A stretch of 64,000 nt of DNA from Microcoleus sp. CAWBG506 (GCA_020883125.1 JAHREW010000003.1:186001-250000); one strand, 5' to 3'; shown: positions 35,724 to 45,700, numbered from the stretch's first letter. Notes: generated by a model from the sequence alone, not told the origin. Translations and numbers: made by a program.

Positions 35724-36194
35724 TTATTTGCCCAATATACTGCGGTCAATGTCCAGAATTGGTATAAACAGGCTGGCTTCTTCAGCAGTAAGATGTTGTT
35801 TAATCACCTTTTTCATGACATCGTAAGTCACGGCTGAAATATGTTTAACTTGAACAGCGCCCAAAATAGTTTGTAACCACAGTAACAGCCGAGCGCGCAA
35901 CCGTTCAGTATCATTTATTAACAGTGCAGCAGCCGAGTGCCTCAACACCTGTGCAAAATCTCCGCGACACTTGGCAGTCACATCTTGAGACCCCCGCCGA
36001 AATATATTTGGATCTATAGACTGCATTTGCATTTCCACTTGGCTAAGAATTTCTTTTTCCGAGGCTTGAATTTTTTTATAAGCACTCATCCTGTGGTTCA
36101 AAGACTGAAAGTAGTCTTTCAAAAATTGGAGTTCGGCCGCAGAGGCATAGCGTCCATCGGCTTCCACACTTAAACGCGACATTTGACTTAGCAT
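35724..36194 (-). CDS. Phycobilisome-fold protein without visible chromophore site, paralogue 2
   Basis: A 156-residue protein starting MLSQMSRLSVEADGRYASAA, chosen because this matches the phycobiliprotein N-terminus and equals the paralogue in length; an ATG at 36239 is in frame. FAQVLRHSAAALLINDTERL, then RARLLLWLQTILGAVQVKHI, follow the allophycocyanin helix pattern. The single Cys (DVTAKCRGDF) is not in the usual bilin site sequence. It is transcribed after the ferredoxin gene, 52 bases downstream, and converges on the pentapeptide gene. Confidence 0.72.
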   Translation of the reverse strand: MLSQMSRLSVEADGRYASAAELQFLKDYFQSLNHRMSAYKKIQASEKEILSQVEMQMQSIDPNIFRRGSQDVTAKCRGDFAQVLRHSAAALLINDTERLRARLLLWLQTILGAVQVKHISAVTYDVMKKVIKQHLTAEEASLFIPILDIDRSILGK

Positions 36195-36246
36195 AGGATT
36201 TTTTGGGTGGTATTGTAATAGGTGGTAAAAGACCAACATATCAGTT

Positions 36247-36729
36247 TTAAGCTTCTTTAGTGCGAACTAAATACTGTCCTACTTGGAAGCGGGTTTCATT
36301 AAGCTGAGTGACGATGGAGCGGGTGATCAACTTTCCCGATTCTACAACTACTTGACCCGTAATTGGATGTAACAAATCTTGCTGAGCTCGCCGACCGATG
36401 AGAGCTTCCACATTTTCAATAGCATTAATGTACATCCCGGCGGGTAACTGCACCACTACACCTTCGCCCATGATTTGGGCCTGACAAGCTAATCGCGAAT
36501 TGGCTTTAGCTGTAGTAATGACCTCCAGCGTCCTCCTCTCCCGACGGTTCATGTCAGACAAGCCTTCCATGCCTTCTTTAATGTAGACGTGGCAGGTAGC
36601 GCACATCCCCCTGCCTCCGCATTCCTTGAGAACGTCTAAGTCTTTGGAAAGTAAGGCAGACAGGATATTCGATCGCGTTTCGACTGCCATTTCTTCGGCA
36701 ATTGGGTCTAGTTTAATAATTTTAACCAT
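36247..36729 (-). CDS. 2Fe-2S ferredoxin (Slr0148-like) with C-terminal extension
   Basis: A 160-residue protein. The plant-type 2Fe-2S ligands are seen in LKECGGRGMCATCHVYI (Cys-x5-Cys-x2-Cys) and ANSRLACQAQIMG (fourth Cys). About 70 residues follow the ferredoxin fold (IENVEALIGRRAQQDLLHPI, GQVVVESGKLITRSIVTQLN), a unit not found in simple PetF. It heads a two-gene minus-strand unit with the phycobilisome-fold gene and is divergent from the kinase gene. It probably passes electrons or senses redox state in photosystem assembly; inference from context. Confidence 0.82.
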   Translation of the reverse strand: MVKIIKLDPIAEEMAVETRSNILSALLSKDLDVLKECGGRGMCATCHVYIKEGMEGLSDMNRRERRTLEVITTAKANSRLACQAQIMGEGVVVQLPAGMYINAIENVEALIGRRAQQDLLHPITGQVVVESGKLITRSIVTQLNETRFQVGQYLVRTKEA

Positions 36730-37044
36730 ATTGATGTTTCATCCTGTCAAGTTGAGTATTGAATAACTGATGGACTTGCTCTGTGAAAGCTGGTTTTTTC
36801 ATAGATAGATCTCTTCTCTACTCCTGATTTCCCTTTTAGATCCAGCACGCGAATCCGGGAAGATTTATACTGAATCGGAGACTTCAGGATTTGAGTAGAT
36901 GCAACGGTGCGATCGATCTTAAGGAGGCTGAGACTGAACCTGAGATAACATAGGCAGTACCAGGCGATCGATTCAAAATTTGAATTGGATCAGAATTCTT
37001 TACATATTTTAATACTAGCTCAAGCTTTTTCTATAATTAGACTG
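36730..37044. promoter_or_regulatory. Divergent promoter region, ferredoxin and kinase
   Basis: 315 bases between the divergent starts. I see no gene and no clear known operator. It must hold both promoters. AT-rich blocks occur near 36995-37040 directly before the kinase start. Confidence 0.45.
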
Positions 37045-38958
37045 ATGCAAAATTCTAAGTACCGCATTTTAGGGCTAGTCGGACAAGGACAATTTGGTCG
37101 AGTTTTTTGTGCTAGCGTTCGAGAAACGCCAGTCAAAGACTCTCGCCTCACCAGTCAACTGGTAGCTCTCAAAGAACTCAGCCATCAAAAAGCCCCAACT
37201 AGCGAATTCTTGCGAGAGCTGTGGTTCTTGATTACCTTGCAGCATCCCAACATTGTCACCTGCCGAGCCCTAGAACACACAGCTACAGGCAGATACTTAG
37301 TTATGGACTACTGCGAGGGAGGAACTCTCCGCAACTTGCTCAAACAAGACCGTCCCTTAAGACTGCTCGAAGGTTTGCAGATCATTATGGGAGTGCTAGC
37401 GGGGTTAGACTACGCTCACCGTCGAGGTGTAGTTCACTGCGACATCAAACCAGAAAATATCCTCCTGACTTTAGGTTCCAAAGGTTGGTCGCCCCGGCTG
37501 TCAGATTTCGGCATCGCCCGCCGACTGCCAGAAATTGGGACTACTCGCCTCCACCAAGAAATTTCTCCCGACGCTACCGTAGGTTCCCCTGCTTATATGG
37601 CTCCAGAGCGGTTTTATGGTCTTTACTCTCCCATGTCAGACATATATGCAGTGGGAATTCTGTTGTTTGAGTTGCTGATGGGCTACCGGCCGTTTGGTGG
37701 AACACCTGGAGACTTGAGGTGGGCGCACCTGAATCAACGTTTGCAACTGCCTGATGCAATGCCGGAACCGTTGCAAACCATAGTCAAAAAATCTTTGGCA
37801 AAGCTGCCAGCCCGCCGTTTTGCCAGTGCTTCCCAAATGGCTCAAGCCCTGCGACTGGTAATGTACGACCCTGCTGTGAGGCAATTGGGAGACGGCATTA
37901 TTCCTTGGGAAAATCCCGAAACCAGTGAGTCCAAAAGTCTGAATTCGGAAACTGAGTCGGGGCTACAAGTCCCAGAGGCAAAAATATCGGAGCCTCCGAT
38001 TAGTTTACTTGAGACTGTGGGTTATGCGTTCTCCCAGTCAAAGCTAGTGATACTTCCTGGTGGGCTGACAACTTTAATTGCTACTGAAACCTATCTTTAC
38101 GCTGCTGTGGGTACAGAGGTAAAGGTTTGGTGTCAGCCTGGAAATCAGCTAGTTACAGGAGAAACCGAAATTTCTATATCAATGCCGGATACAGTACGCG
38201 ACATTTTGCCCACAACACACGGCTGCTGGGTTGTTTCTGGACAAAAACTTTACTGGCTGAGCGATTCTAGTTGGGAGCCTCAGTGTTTACTGGATCTAGG
38301 TGTCCGGCAAGGGCCTGATGGTTGTAAAGCTGCTGTTGACTCTGACGGGCGTTGGTTGACAGTAGCTGTTCCGGGGGAACTACGCTTTTATTCTTTAGGT
38401 GCAAACAACTCTGGGGGCGATCGGAAAAAAGCACAACCACCCATTGCGACTGTTGCCCTACCCGAACATTACTTGCCAGAGTTAATGTTTTTGGATCGGC
38501 GACACGTCTTAGCTATCTGGCCCGATAACGAGCCGAAAAATCCCCAAACTACTTTCAGAGTTTACACTCGTCGTGGCACGGCAGTTGGTGCTGTGCAGTT
38601 ATCGGCGAGCGTCGGGCAACTACTGTTAACACCTGAACCTTATACTTTGTTGGGAATTCCCCAAGGTGGTAAAGCGGCTGTGCTGTTGATGAAATTGTGG
38701 CCTTTGAAAGTGGCGCGACTTCCTCTTGACAGTTTCCCGGTGTCTGCTTGTGTTGCTAATTGGGGATGGGTGTTGGCAGATGTTGGGGGGCAGATGGTGG
38801 TATTGAACACTCAAGGAATTCAAGTAGGGAGTTTTAGTGGGCCCGCTGTACCGAAGGCGATCGCCCCTTGGGGGAAGAAAGGTTTGGCGATTGCTGTCAA
38901 TACCTCAGAAGGCAGTCACCTGCACTTTTTAGATGTAGATGTTGCAGAGAGTCAATAA
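37045..38958 (+). CDS. Ser/Thr protein kinase with C-terminal propeller-like domain (Slr0152-like)
   Basis: A 637-residue protein from ATG 37045 (MQNSKYRILGLVGQGQFGRV); an in-frame TTG 60 bases upstream is unlikely. The kinase domain spans about 1-290: P-loop GQGQFGRV, Lys43 (ALKEL), catalytic loop VVHCDIKPENIL with Asp133, DFGIARR (154-160), and APERF. All catalytic residues are present. Residues from about 335 form repeated beta-rich units (VATVALPEHYLPELMFLDRR, VWVLADVGGQMVVL-type), likely a beta-propeller sensor. No transmembrane segment is visible. It completes the photosystem-assembly-like cluster, though here it is separated from the ferredoxin by a divergent promoter. Confidence 0.86.
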   Translation: MQNSKYRILGLVGQGQFGRVFCASVRETPVKDSRLTSQLVALKELSHQKAPTSEFLRELWFLITLQHPNIVTCRALEHTATGRYLVMDYCEGGTLRNLLKQDRPLRLLEGLQIIMGVLAGLDYAHRRGVVHCDIKPENILLTLGSKGWSPRLSDFGIARRLPEIGTTRLHQEISPDATVGSPAYMAPERFYGLYSPMSDIYAVGILLFELLMGYRPFGGTPGDLRWAHLNQRLQLPDAMPEPLQTIVKKSLAKLPARRFASASQMAQALRLVMYDPAVRQLGDGIIPWENPETSESKSLNSETESGLQVPEAKISEPPISLLETVGYAFSQSKLVILPGGLTTLIATETYLYAAVGTEVKVWCQPGNQLVTGETEISISMPDTVRDILPTTHGCWVVSGQKLYWLSDSSWEPQCLLDLGVRQGPDGCKAAVDSDGRWLTVAVPGELRFYSLGANNSGGDRKKAQPPIATVALPEHYLPELMFLDRRHVLAIWPDNEPKNPQTTFRVYTRRGTAVGAVQLSASVGQLLLTPEPYTLLGIPQGGKAAVLLMKLWPLKVARLPLDSFPVSACVANWGWVLADVGGQMVVLNTQGIQVGSFSGPAVPKAIAPWGKKGLAIAVNTSEGSHLHFLDVDVAESQ

Positions 38959-39020
38959 TAGGCAACCTCCGATCGACCCCTCAACCGCCCCTCGGTGCGG
39001 TAACGGAAGGTGTTTCGCAC

Positions 39021-39185
39021 TTATAGAACCCATTTGAGATCTTGCGAGGCGATCGCTAGTCGTTTGAGCATCAGCCGAATAAAACAAAGCTGGAGCTTGG
39101 CGTTGGAACGAGCCAGTGTACGGTCAAAATTTTTGACCAAGCTTTTACATCTCTCCACCCAAGCGTTCGAGCGTTCGAGCGCCCC
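39021..39185 (-). pseudogene. IS5-type transposase C-terminal remnant
   Basis: The minus-strand frame reads GALERSNAWVERCKSLVKNF, then DRTLARSNAKLQLCFIRLML, then KRLA. This is the C-terminal end of a DDE transposase of IS5 type, very common in cyanobacteria. The catalytic core is absent. Tandem GAGCG units (near 39170-39180) and a MITE follow. Confidence 0.65.
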
Positions 39186-39208
39186 GGAAGGCCACCACAG
39201 GCATAAAT

Positions 39209-39393
39209 CCCACATTCCGCACCCTAGGGTGTCACACAGTATAATTACTCATAAAAATCGATTTTTCAAGTGATAAATTATGCCTCTCCTAAAATTTATA
39301 TCAGTATACGGTATAAAAGTATAATTTATAGCTTAATCTATGGATAAAAGTAAGTAAAAACCGATTGTGACAGTTGAGGGTGCGGAATGTGGG
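39209..39393. mobile_element. MITE-like element with 17-bp inverted ends
   Basis: CCCACATTCCGCACCCT (39209-39225) and its perfect complement (39377-39393) enclose a 185-bp AT-rich non-coding stretch. A partial copy of the right end is at 29157-29183. The remaining DNA up to 39747 holds repeated CGAAGGG units (39537-39592) but no gene. Confidence 0.65.
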
Positions 39394-39747
39394 TTAAATC
39401 GCTGTGCTGATGGAGAAGGAATTTCCTATAGTTTTTTTGTCTCTTTATTGGCACTTTTTTTGAATTTTTGTGGGAATTTTTGAATGTATAGCAACCGCCC
39501 AGGCACTTTGGTCATTGTTCGCTGTTCCCAGAGCGTAGTCGAAGGGCAGGAACCGCGTAGCCGAAGGGCTCGAAGGGTCGAAGGGTCAAAGGATTTCATA
39601 GACTTCTCCCATAATTATTGTGGAACAGGCAGGAAGCCTGTTCTTTACTGTCTTTTTAGGAGATGTCTAATAGCGTTGGCGGTTGCTATATTATTCTTTT
39701 TCCTCACTTTTTGCCTTCTTCCCTTCAAGTATTTTTCTTGTTTGTCG

Positions 39748-40146
39748 CTACTCCTGTGGCAGCAGTGCCTTGATTTTATCGACAAATAGCTGATGGTCTA
39801 CTACTGGCTTGGATATATAACCATCAGCGCCGCTCTGGTCCATAAAAGTCTCCCTATCCCCAGCCATAGCATGAGCAGTTACCAAAATAATTGGCAGAGA
39901 AGCTGTTTGGGGGTCTGCTTTCAGCAATTGAGTGATTTTGATGCCATCAACAGCCTTGCCTTGATACACGCTGCGTGAAAGGGACACATCCATCAAAATC
40001 AAGTCTGCCTCACCCTTAGAAGCAATTTGCATCACTTCCTCAACATTTTCGGTGTGCTTTACAGTTAAGCCTCCTCGCTTGGTTAAAATTTTGGAGAAGA
40101 CTCGAGCATTGACTAAATCGTCCTCTACAATCAGAACGGTTTTCAT
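39748..40146 (-). CDS. Response regulator receiver-domain protein
   Basis: A 132-residue stand-alone receiver starting MKTVLIVEDDLVNARVFSKI. The acidic pair (EDD), the phospho-acceptor Asp in ADLILMDVSLS, the Thr in PIILVTAHAMAG and the Lys in DGYISKPVVD are all present. I chose the ATG at 40146 because the upstream 70 codons in frame show no domain. It has no output domain, so it probably acts through protein contacts. No histidine kinase is adjacent. Confidence 0.88.
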   Translation of the reverse strand: MKTVLIVEDDLVNARVFSKILTKRGGLTVKHTENVEEVMQIASKGEADLILMDVSLSRSVYQGKAVDGIKITQLLKADPQTASLPIILVTAHAMAGDRETFMDQSGADGYISKPVVDHQLFVDKIKALLPQE

Positions 40147-41223
40147 AAAAGTATTCGGTAAGTGAAAAAACTCAGTATCTTCAGGCCGGAACAGAAAACA
40201 CCCCTCAAACCCCTCAGCCTCTTCGACAGTTCCATGGGGCAACGCTATTCTCAAGGCATCACTGCGATCGAGGCATTGCGCCAGCGGTTCCAAAGAAGCG
40301 GCTGTGCGTGTTTTTAGTCGGTTAGATGTTTCCGGTAGTTGTTGTGAAACAGGCATTTTGCTTGTTTTTGGCTATCTTTTTAGGAGAAATCGCTGGTGGA
40401 GCAGGTCGGAGTGCCGATTGTTTGCAGGCTTTTGAGGCAATATCCGCCCTCCCAGAGTCTGTCAGGCAATGGTGGACTTTTTGTACTGCATCTTGGGTGG
40501 GCAAATTCCAGCCCCAAGGTGCAGTTCGTCGCAGATTTCATCTCTAGTCTCACAACCTGCCCGCGATCGCGCCACAGTTCCCTCTGTCAACTGGCCTCCC
40601 CTTGGCTAATCCTGCACTGGGCTTGGTTATCTGGGTTTTGCGATCGCTTGCAACTTCCCTTCAATAGCCTCGAAACAGTGTCAAATCGTGCAGTGTTTTT
40701 AGTGCCATAGGCCGGGAACTCTGCAAAACCCGTATTTGATAACTGTTTGTTTCCTACTTGCTTTTAGAATAAAGCAATGTTTAGTCCTGCTGGTATCACT
40801 TATCTTGGCATAGTAACCGATCGGCTTTACCCCAGCAGCGTTCAATTAATTGTTGACTTGTCTCTGAGGTTTGGCAGATAGGCCGAATAGATGCACGGGC
40901 ACTAAAAAATTTTAGCCGATGCAGTCTGTGCAAAAGCGAACTCAAAGAAATTGTTTTCACATATGGTGTAAATAAAAAGGTAGGCGCCATTGAAGGCAAC
41001 ATAGAGGTTAGGGTAAGAGTGGAGGGGAAAAAGCAAGTGTTGCCAGTGTTCGGCACTCTTATTCTTTTTTCATAAGTTAAGTTGATTTTTATCCCCCTGA
41101 TTGGTGGCTTTGTCGAACTTTCAGTTCCAAGAGCGACAAACAGTTTTTACGCTCAGATAGGCAACCATTACGAGCCCCTTGACTCTTGCCATAGCACTCA
41201 GGAATTAACGGACATAAGGACTC
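40147..41223. other. 1.1 kb without a convincing gene
   Basis: Several frames of 60-105 codons are open on both strands, but none shows a family pattern or a good ribosome-binding site. The stretch includes a copy of a phrase shared with 39625-39670 (GAAACAGGCATTTTGCTTG, then CTTTTTAGGAGA). Part may be a decayed gene. The topoisomerase promoter should lie in the last 150 bases. Confidence 0.4.
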
Positions 41224-43776
41224 ATGGCTAAACAACTAAACCTACTTTCCGGGCAAGTAATTTCTACGGCTCTGCACGCCGAGATGCAGCAATCGTACCT
41301 TGAATATGCCATGAGTGTGATCGTCGGGCGAGCTTTGCCTGATGTCCGCGACGGTTTAAAACCCGTTCACCGCCGAATTTTGTACGCGATGCACGAACTC
41401 GGTTTGACACCAGACCGCCCCTACCGCAAGTGTGCCAGAGTAGTGGGAGATGTTTTGGGAAAATATCACCCCCACGGCGACCAATCGGTTTACGACGCTT
41501 TGGTGCGTATGGTTCAAGAGTTTTCGAGCCGCTATCCTTTACTGGCGGGTCACGGCAATTTTGGTTCTGTGGACAACGATCCGGCTGCTGCCATGCGTTA
41601 CACCGAAACCAGACTGGCTTCGATCGCCCATGAAGCCATGCTAACTCAGGTCGGTGATGCCACTGTTGATTTTACTGCTAATTTTGACAGTTCGCAGCAG
41701 GAACCTACTGTTTTGCCTGCCCAATTGCCTTTTTTACTTCTCAATGGCTGTACTGGCATTGCCGTGGGCATGGCAACTAATATTCCCCCACACAATTTGG
41801 GCGAGGTGGTGGACGGTTTAATTGCTTTGACCGAAAACCCGGAACTCTCGGATCAGAAGTTGCTGGAATTAATTCCTGGACCGGATTTCCCCACAGGTGG
41901 CGAAATCATTGCTACAGAGGGCATTATTGATGCCTACACTAAGGGGCGAGGCAGTATTGCGGTCAGGGGTGTGGTTCGGGTGGAGGAAGTGCCTGGTAAT
42001 CGCAAAATACGGACTAAAACGGCGCTGGTGGTGACGGAGTTTCCTTTTCAGGTCAATAAGGCGGCTTGGATTGAAAAGGTGGCGGATTTGGTAAATGCTG
42101 GCCGACTTGATGGGATTGCTGATTTGCGGGACGAAAGCGATCGCGAGGGTATTCGAGTTGTGGTCGAACTTAAGCGCGAATCTAACCCAGAAGCAGTTCT
42201 AGCTCGTCTTTACCAACAAACTGACTTGCAAAGTAATTTTGGCGCGATTTTGCTGGCAATTGTCAACGGTCAACCACGACAGTTAACTCTCAGACAATTG
42301 TTGCAAGAATTTTTGCATTTTCGGGAACTGACTCTCACCCGTCGCTACAATTACGAGTTGGAGGTGGCCCAACGCCGCTGTCACATTGTCCAAGGCTTAA
42401 TGTTGGCTTTGACAAATCTTGATGTGGCGATCGATATTCTCCGAAATGCTCCCGATGGCACCACTGCTAAAGCCAATTTCCAAGTTCGCCTTAATTTGAC
42501 CGAAAGTCAAGCTGATGCGATTTTGTCTATGCCGATGCGTCGGCTGACTGGTTTGGAAAGACAAAATTTGCAGTCTGAGTTGGATGAATTGATGGTAAAG
42601 ATTCAAGAATTGCAGCGGCTTTTGGGCGACAGACATGAACTTTTGAAGGCTTTGAAGAAAGAATTCCGATCGCTCAAACGTAAGCATACAGACCCGCGCC
42701 GTACTAAGTTGGTTAATGGCCCGGCACCTGTTGCTAACGGCCAACAAAAAAGTTCGGGTAAGCAAAAATCCCCACTCCCGTCTGACACAGAATTAGCTGC
42801 GCCTCATACCCTATTTCCGATGCCGCAGGCGGAGGCAACTATTGTTGAGTTTACTCACAAACATTACGTGCGGCGGCTGCCAACGGGCGATCAATCCCGT
42901 CCTAAAAGTCGAGAAAAGTCGCTTCAAGCTTTAGAAAAAAATGAAGATTTTATTGTCACCGCCACCCCAACTAAAACCGATCGCAATTTAGTCATCTTAA
43001 CTCCTAGTGGTAAGGCTTATCCCCTAAAAGTGTCTGATATTCCCACTAGCAGTGGGCGCGATCGAGGTACCCCCATCGTCAGTTTACTTTCGCCATCGGC
43101 TACCAAAGAAAGTGCCGGTCGCACTTTGTCCGAACTCACAGTCGCACACTTTATTTTGCCGGAAAATTCCGAAGCGACGGACTTAGTAACCCTGACTGAC
43201 CAAGGTAAAATAAAGCGTCTACCACTTTCAGAATTTGCGGATTTGACTAATCGCGGTGTGACTCTTGTTAAGCTCAAGGAAGACGATCGACTGCGCTGGG
43301 CTAGTCTTAGTAAAGTCGGCGAACAAGTCGCCATCGCCACGACGGGAGGCAGAGTCCTCCGGTTTGAGGTGAATGACGAACAACTGCCACCTATGGGCCG
43401 CGCAGCCCAGGGTTCTCAAGCCACGCGGCTGCGAAAACAAGAAGATTTGGTGGGTTGCGTGACTCTCGACCCCGATGACAGTCTGGTACTATTTTCGGAG
43501 TTGGGTTGGGCTAAACGGATGCCCGCCGGTTCTGTCCGACTGACTAACCGCGGTGAAATCGGCACCCAAGCTTTTCGTTTCGCAGAACCTAAAGATACTT
43601 TGGTTGGCTTGCTGCGGTTCGTTCCTGGTAGTGATGTCAAACTTTTAACTAATACTGGCCGATTTGTGCGATCGGCTACTGATGCTATTGCTTTTTGGGG
43701 CAAGGATGCTCCCGGTGAAAAAGTTTTTGACCTCCATCCTGGGGAGAAAATTATCAAAGTTATTAGTTGTCAGTAG
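41224..43776 (+). CDS. Type IIA DNA topoisomerase subunit A (GyrA/ParC)
   Basis: An 850-residue protein. [20 protein letters not shown], then [17 protein letters not shown], and the active-site block [11 protein letters not shown] with Tyr126 place it in the GyrA/ParC family. The C-terminal domain from about 510 has propeller blades ([40 protein letters not shown]). I do not see the GyrA-box (QRRGGKG-type) needed for DNA wrapping, which points to a ParC-like role. Cyanobacteria commonly have two GyrA-like proteins. A Lys/Gln-rich linker joins the two halves. A long heptamer repeat begins within its stop codon. Confidence 0.9.
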   Translation: MAKQLNLLSGQVISTALHAEMQQSYLEYAMSVIVGRALPDVRDGLKPVHRRILYAMHELGLTPDRPYRKCARVVGDVLGKYHPHGDQSVYDALVRMVQEFSSRYPLLAGHGNFGSVDNDPAAAMRYTETRLASIAHEAMLTQVGDATVDFTANFDSSQQEPTVLPAQLPFLLLNGCTGIAVGMATNIPPHNLGEVVDGLIALTENPELSDQKLLELIPGPDFPTGGEIIATEGIIDAYTKGRGSIAVRGVVRVEEVPGNRKIRTKTALVVTEFPFQVNKAAWIEKVADLVNAGRLDGIADLRDESDREGIRVVVELKRESNPEAVLARLYQQTDLQSNFGAILLAIVNGQPRQLTLRQLLQEFLHFRELTLTRRYNYELEVAQRRCHIVQGLMLALTNLDVAIDILRNAPDGTTAKANFQVRLNLTESQADAILSMPMRRLTGLERQNLQSELDELMVKIQELQRLLGDRHELLKALKKEFRSLKRKHTDPRRTKLVNGPAPVANGQQKSSGKQKSPLPSDTELAAPHTLFPMPQAEATIVEFTHKHYVRRLPTGDQSRPKSREKSLQALEKNEDFIVTATPTKTDRNLVILTPSGKAYPLKVSDIPTSSGRDRGTPIVSLLSPSATKESAGRTLSELTVAHFILPENSEATDLVTLTDQGKIKRLPLSEFADLTNRGVTLVKLKEDDRLRWASLSKVGEQVAIATTGGRVLRFEVNDEQLPPMGRAAQGSQATRLRKQEDLVGCVTLDPDDSLVLFSELGWAKRMPAGSVRLTNRGEIGTQAFRFAEPKDTLVGLLRFVPGSDVKLLTNTGRFVRSATDAIAFWGKDAPGEKVFDLHPGEKIIKVISCQ

Positions 43777-44013
43777 AAGGAAGAAGGAAGAAGGAAGAAG
43801 GAAGAAGGAAGAAGGAAGATATTTTGCTTTTCGGGTTTTTCCCAATTCCCAATTCCCAATTCCCCATTCCCAATTCCCCAATTCCCAATTCCCAATTCCC
43901 CAATTCCCAATTCCCCATTCCCAATTCCCAATTCCCCAATTCGCAATTCCCAATTCCCCATTCCCCAATTCCCAATTCCCCATTCCCAATTCCCCATTCC
44001 CAATTCCCAATTT
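43776..44013. repeat. Two heptamer tandem-repeat arrays
   Basis: The first array (43776-43818) is six units of GAAGGAA. The second (about 43846-44013) is over 20 units of CCCAATT with C-run length variants (CCCCAATT, CCCCATT). The two arrays fill the space between the topoisomerase stop and the ABC gene start. Long frames through it are artefacts of the repeat. Confidence 0.88.
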
Positions 44014-44025
44014 TAAAATAGTTCA

Positions 44026-45375
44026 ATGGCTAAAGTTGTACTAGAAAATATCTACAAAAGCTTTCCACTCCGCCAAGGAGAGCAGGACAAAGAGGCAAAT
44101 TCTACAGAAAATATCTCACCAGATAGCTCTACCTCCAGGTCTAACAGCGTTTTGCGTCGCATTAACCTAACTATCGAAGATGGGGAATTTATGGTGTTAG
44201 TGGGGCCTTCTGGCTGCGGAAAAAGCACTTTGCTCCGATCGCTCGCTGGTTTGGAAACTCTGACTGCTGGCAATATTTGGGTGGGCGATCGGCTCCTTAA
44301 CGATTTGCCGCCTAAAGACCGAAATATCGCCATGGTCTTTCAAAATTATGCTCTCTATCCTCACTTAACAGTTTACGATAATCTCGCTTTTGGATTGCGG
44401 CGATCGGAAAGGGATAAGAAGTCATTAGTCCTTAATCAGCAGTCCCTAGGCAGAAGGAAAAACAAACAAGAGATTCTTTATCAAATTGAAAATTGGTTGA
44501 TTACTAATTTTGAAAAATATCAAATTCAGCCTTTAGTTGAAGATTTATTAGTAGGAATAACTCGCAACTTTCCGAAGGGTTTACGCTATTTTTCCGAACG
44601 GGAAAAGACAGTGGGAAAACGAGTGATTAAAGTGGCTCAATTGCTGCAAATAGAACCTTTGTTAAATCGTTTACCCAAACAACTTTCGGGAGGACAAAAA
44701 CAGCGGGTAGCTTTGGGTAGGGCTATGGCTCGAAATCCTGAAGTTTTTTTAATGGATGAACCCCTTTCTAATCTGGATGCTAAATTGAGGGGGGAAACCC
44801 GATCGCAAATTGTGCAGTTGCAGCGACAATTGGGAACTACAACTATTTATGTGACTCATGACCAAACTGAGGCGATGACTATGGGCGATCGCATTGCGAT
44901 TATGAATCTCGGTCAACTTCAACAAGTAGATGTACCTCTACAGCTTTATAACAAGCCTGCTAACTTGTTTGTAGCTGAGTTTATTGGTTCTCCGCCGATG
45001 AATTTTTTACCGGTGCAATTTACTGCCCCTTTATTAATTTCTCACCCTCATTTTCGCTTTACTTTACCTGATATTTGGGCAAAAAGTTTACAAAAGTATG
45101 ACGGTAAATCTCTCATTTTGGGCATTCGGCCAGAACATTTGACCATTCACCCTCCTGCTACTAAAAATCTTTCGGTTCAAGTCGATATTGTAGAAGCTTT
45201 GGGATACGAAACCTATTTGCGGGTTAGTCTCACTGATGCACCAGCCGTTTGTTTGCAAGTGCGTGTTCCTCCTGAGCGATCGCTCCGTGTGGGCGAGGAG
45301 TTATGGCTGGCGATCGCCCATGATAAAATTCACCTTTTTGACCCTGAGACTGAGTTGGCCATATTCCCCCGTTAG
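44026..45375 (+). CDS. Sugar-type ABC transporter ATP-binding protein with an insertion
   Basis: A 449-residue ABC ATPase of the MalK/UgpC group. Walker A is GPSGCGKST (60-68), Q-loop [13 protein letters not shown], signature LSGGQKQR (220-227), Walker [13 protein letters not shown], and the C-terminal regulatory OB-like domain from about 315 ([14 protein letters not shown]). Residues 126-200 carry about 65 extra residues ([40 protein letters not shown]) between the Q-loop and the signature that MalK homologues do not have. A short low-complexity stretch (residues 18-42) is also inserted near the N-terminus. The permease and binding protein are not adjacent. Substrate unknown. Confidence 0.88.
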   Translation: MAKVVLENIYKSFPLRQGEQDKEANSTENISPDSSTSRSNSVLRRINLTIEDGEFMVLVGPSGCGKSTLLRSLAGLETLTAGNIWVGDRLLNDLPPKDRNIAMVFQNYALYPHLTVYDNLAFGLRRSERDKKSLVLNQQSLGRRKNKQEILYQIENWLITNFEKYQIQPLVEDLLVGITRNFPKGLRYFSEREKTVGKRVIKVAQLLQIEPLLNRLPKQLSGGQKQRVALGRAMARNPEVFLMDEPLSNLDAKLRGETRSQIVQLQRQLGTTTIYVTHDQTEAMTMGDRIAIMNLGQLQQVDVPLQLYNKPANLFVAEFIGSPPMNFLPVQFTAPLLISHPHFRFTLPDIWAKSLQKYDGKSLILGIRPEHLTIHPPATKNLSVQVDIVEALGYETYLRVSLTDAPAVCLQVRVPPERSLRVGEELWLAIAHDKIHLFDPETELAIFPR

Positions 45376-45440
45376 CGATCGCCAAGTTTTACCTTCTTTT
45401 TCATAATCTTGCACTTTATGCAAGTATATGTTATCTTTAT

Positions 45441-45456
45441 TTACATAAGCATTACA
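45441..45456 (+). promoter_or_regulatory. TTACA direct repeat resembling an HLR1 element
   Basis: TTACATAAGCATTACA places two TTACA pentamers 11 bases apart, 26 bases upstream of the hli start codon. HLR1, the RpaB site at high-light genes, uses the same pentamer at a ten-base period, so this copy is one base long. It may be a degenerate site or chance. Confidence 0.4.
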
Positions 45457-45481
45457 AAACTTAATGAAGGAAGTTCATACC

Positions 45482-45634
45482 ATGCAACAACAAAAACGTA
45501 ACGCTTGGAACTGGGGCTTTAGCGAAGGAGCAGAAAATTGGAACGGTCGTCTGGCGATGATTGGTTTCTCTGCTGCTGTCATCATCGAATTGGTTTCTGG
45601 TGAAGGATTGCTACACTTCTGGGGTTTAATGTAA
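45482..45634 (+). CDS. hli: High-light-inducible protein (HLIP/Scp)
   Basis: A 50-residue protein: MQQQKRNAWNWGFSEGAENW, then NGRLAMIGFSAAVIIELVSG, then EGLLHFWGLM. The chlorophyll-binding motif ENWNGRLAMIGF is exact. It is a one-helix thylakoid protein that dissipates light energy and protects photosystem assembly intermediates. AAGGAAG lies upstream of the ATG and a strong terminator follows, so it is a single-gene transcript. Confidence 0.93.
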   Translation: MQQQKRNAWNWGFSEGAENWNGRLAMIGFSAAVIIELVSGEGLLHFWGLM

Positions 45635-45663
45635 TTTTTTAGTTGGTGCCTTTGAGGCATGAG

Positions 45664-45700
45664 AAAATTTGGGAGTTCTGTTCGAGACTCCCAAATTTTT
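45664..45700 (+). terminator. Intrinsic terminator of the hli gene
   Basis: AAAATTTGGGAGT (45664-45676) and ACTCCCAAATTTT (45687-45699) form a perfect 13-bp stem followed by a T-run. It starts 30 bases after the hli stop. Confidence 0.85.

Noticed and set aside
40796-41056. 86-codon minus-strand frame upstream of the topoisomerase gene
   Set aside because: No domain, odd composition and no start signal; probably non-coding.
43645-44044. Open frames on both strands rich in GNWELG or NSQFPI
   Set aside because: Produced by the heptamer tandem repeat; a 7-base unit has no stop in several frames.
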